49,477 bases of DNA, from NCBI GenBank assembly GCA_016763975.1, contig JAESSS010000096.1, positions 1-49,477 on the forward strand, given 5' to 3'. The notes under the pieces were generated by a model. The model saw nothing but the letters and a program-made list of their open reading frames with translations, was not told the DNA's origin and made no database searches. The stretch is from Candidatus Altimarinota bacterium. Its GTDB lineage: Bacteria > Patescibacteriota > Gracilibacteria > UBA1369 > LOWO2-01-FULL-3. How positions within the stretch are numbered: position 1 is the stretch's first letter; the number at the start of each line of letters is the position of its first letter. This document shows, one piece after another, positions 49,439 to 49,477 of this stretch. The translations under genes were made by a program, and so were the position numbers.

Positions 49439-49477
49439 ACCAGCTATCCTTATATTTAATATATTTAAAAATACTCA

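Overview
Kind of organism. Positions 1 to about 46,740 look like the chromosome of a Patescibacteria (CPR) bacterium, most like the Peregrinibacteria; this is inferred from gene content, not from a marker search. The pointers are compact, overlapping genes, TGA used as a normal stop (for example mutL), DUF4012 and other Lys-rich envelope proteins, many lineage-restricted small ORFs, a PurP-type purine step next to PurH, and start codons mostly without Shine-Dalgarno sequences, several lying 5-9 nt after a good -10 box. Positions from about 46,760 to the end look like another genome: a cut-off C-terminal piece of ribonucleotide reductase beta, strong hairpin terminators, AAGGAT ribosome-binding sites and two secreted paralogs that recall Dependentiae-type proteins. 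The join is probably an assembly chimera. Layout. 1-5,824: 5' part of alaS, two small unknown genes, and an envelope pair (DUF3352-like and DUF4012). 5,825-14,590: a minus-strand repair block of mutL, a degenerate MEMO/CapA-like lipoprotein, mutS, an M23 peptidase, dinB, a 67-aa ORF and lexA; lexA has two copies of a GGTGAGT-N4-ACTCACC operator, one filling its promoter spacer exactly. 14,610-about 21,000: the most interesting part. A tyrosine recombinase gene (minus) faces away from a row of small plus-strand genes separated by four attC-like sites of about 107 bp (GCCTAAC...GTTAGGC ends, paired inner arms). This is the layout of an integron with cassettes (two unknown proteins, a lipoprotein, two more unknowns, a GNAT acetyltransferase) followed by a decayed tail without clear sites. 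21,024-24,412: AlkC/AlkD-like alkylation repair protein, ApbE flavin transferase, an MsrQ-like membrane protein without its heme histidines, and an RRM protein. 24,411-32,545: cell-wall and membrane genes (GT4, murG, ftsW, lspA, aroE, SPFH protein, mscS, a frameshifted SemiSWEET-like gene). 32,583-32,905: a hairpin-rich gene-free stretch, probably a non-coding RNA. 33,019-40,133: sdaAB, sdaAA, purN, two lipoproteins (one an intact MEMO-family protein), GT2, and a sugar nucleotidyltransferase split by a frameshift in a G6 run. 40,142-46,278: purP, HD-domain gene, second purP, uppP, a membrane protein and purH. How they work together. mutS and mutL carry mismatch repair; lexA, dinB and perhaps the 67-aa ORF are a small SOS group lying directly beside the integrase. 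purN, two purP and purH give late steps of IMP synthesis with two alternative formyl donors for AICAR. murG, ftsW, uppP and lspA serve peptidoglycan and lipoprotein processing, matching the lipoproteins in the window.
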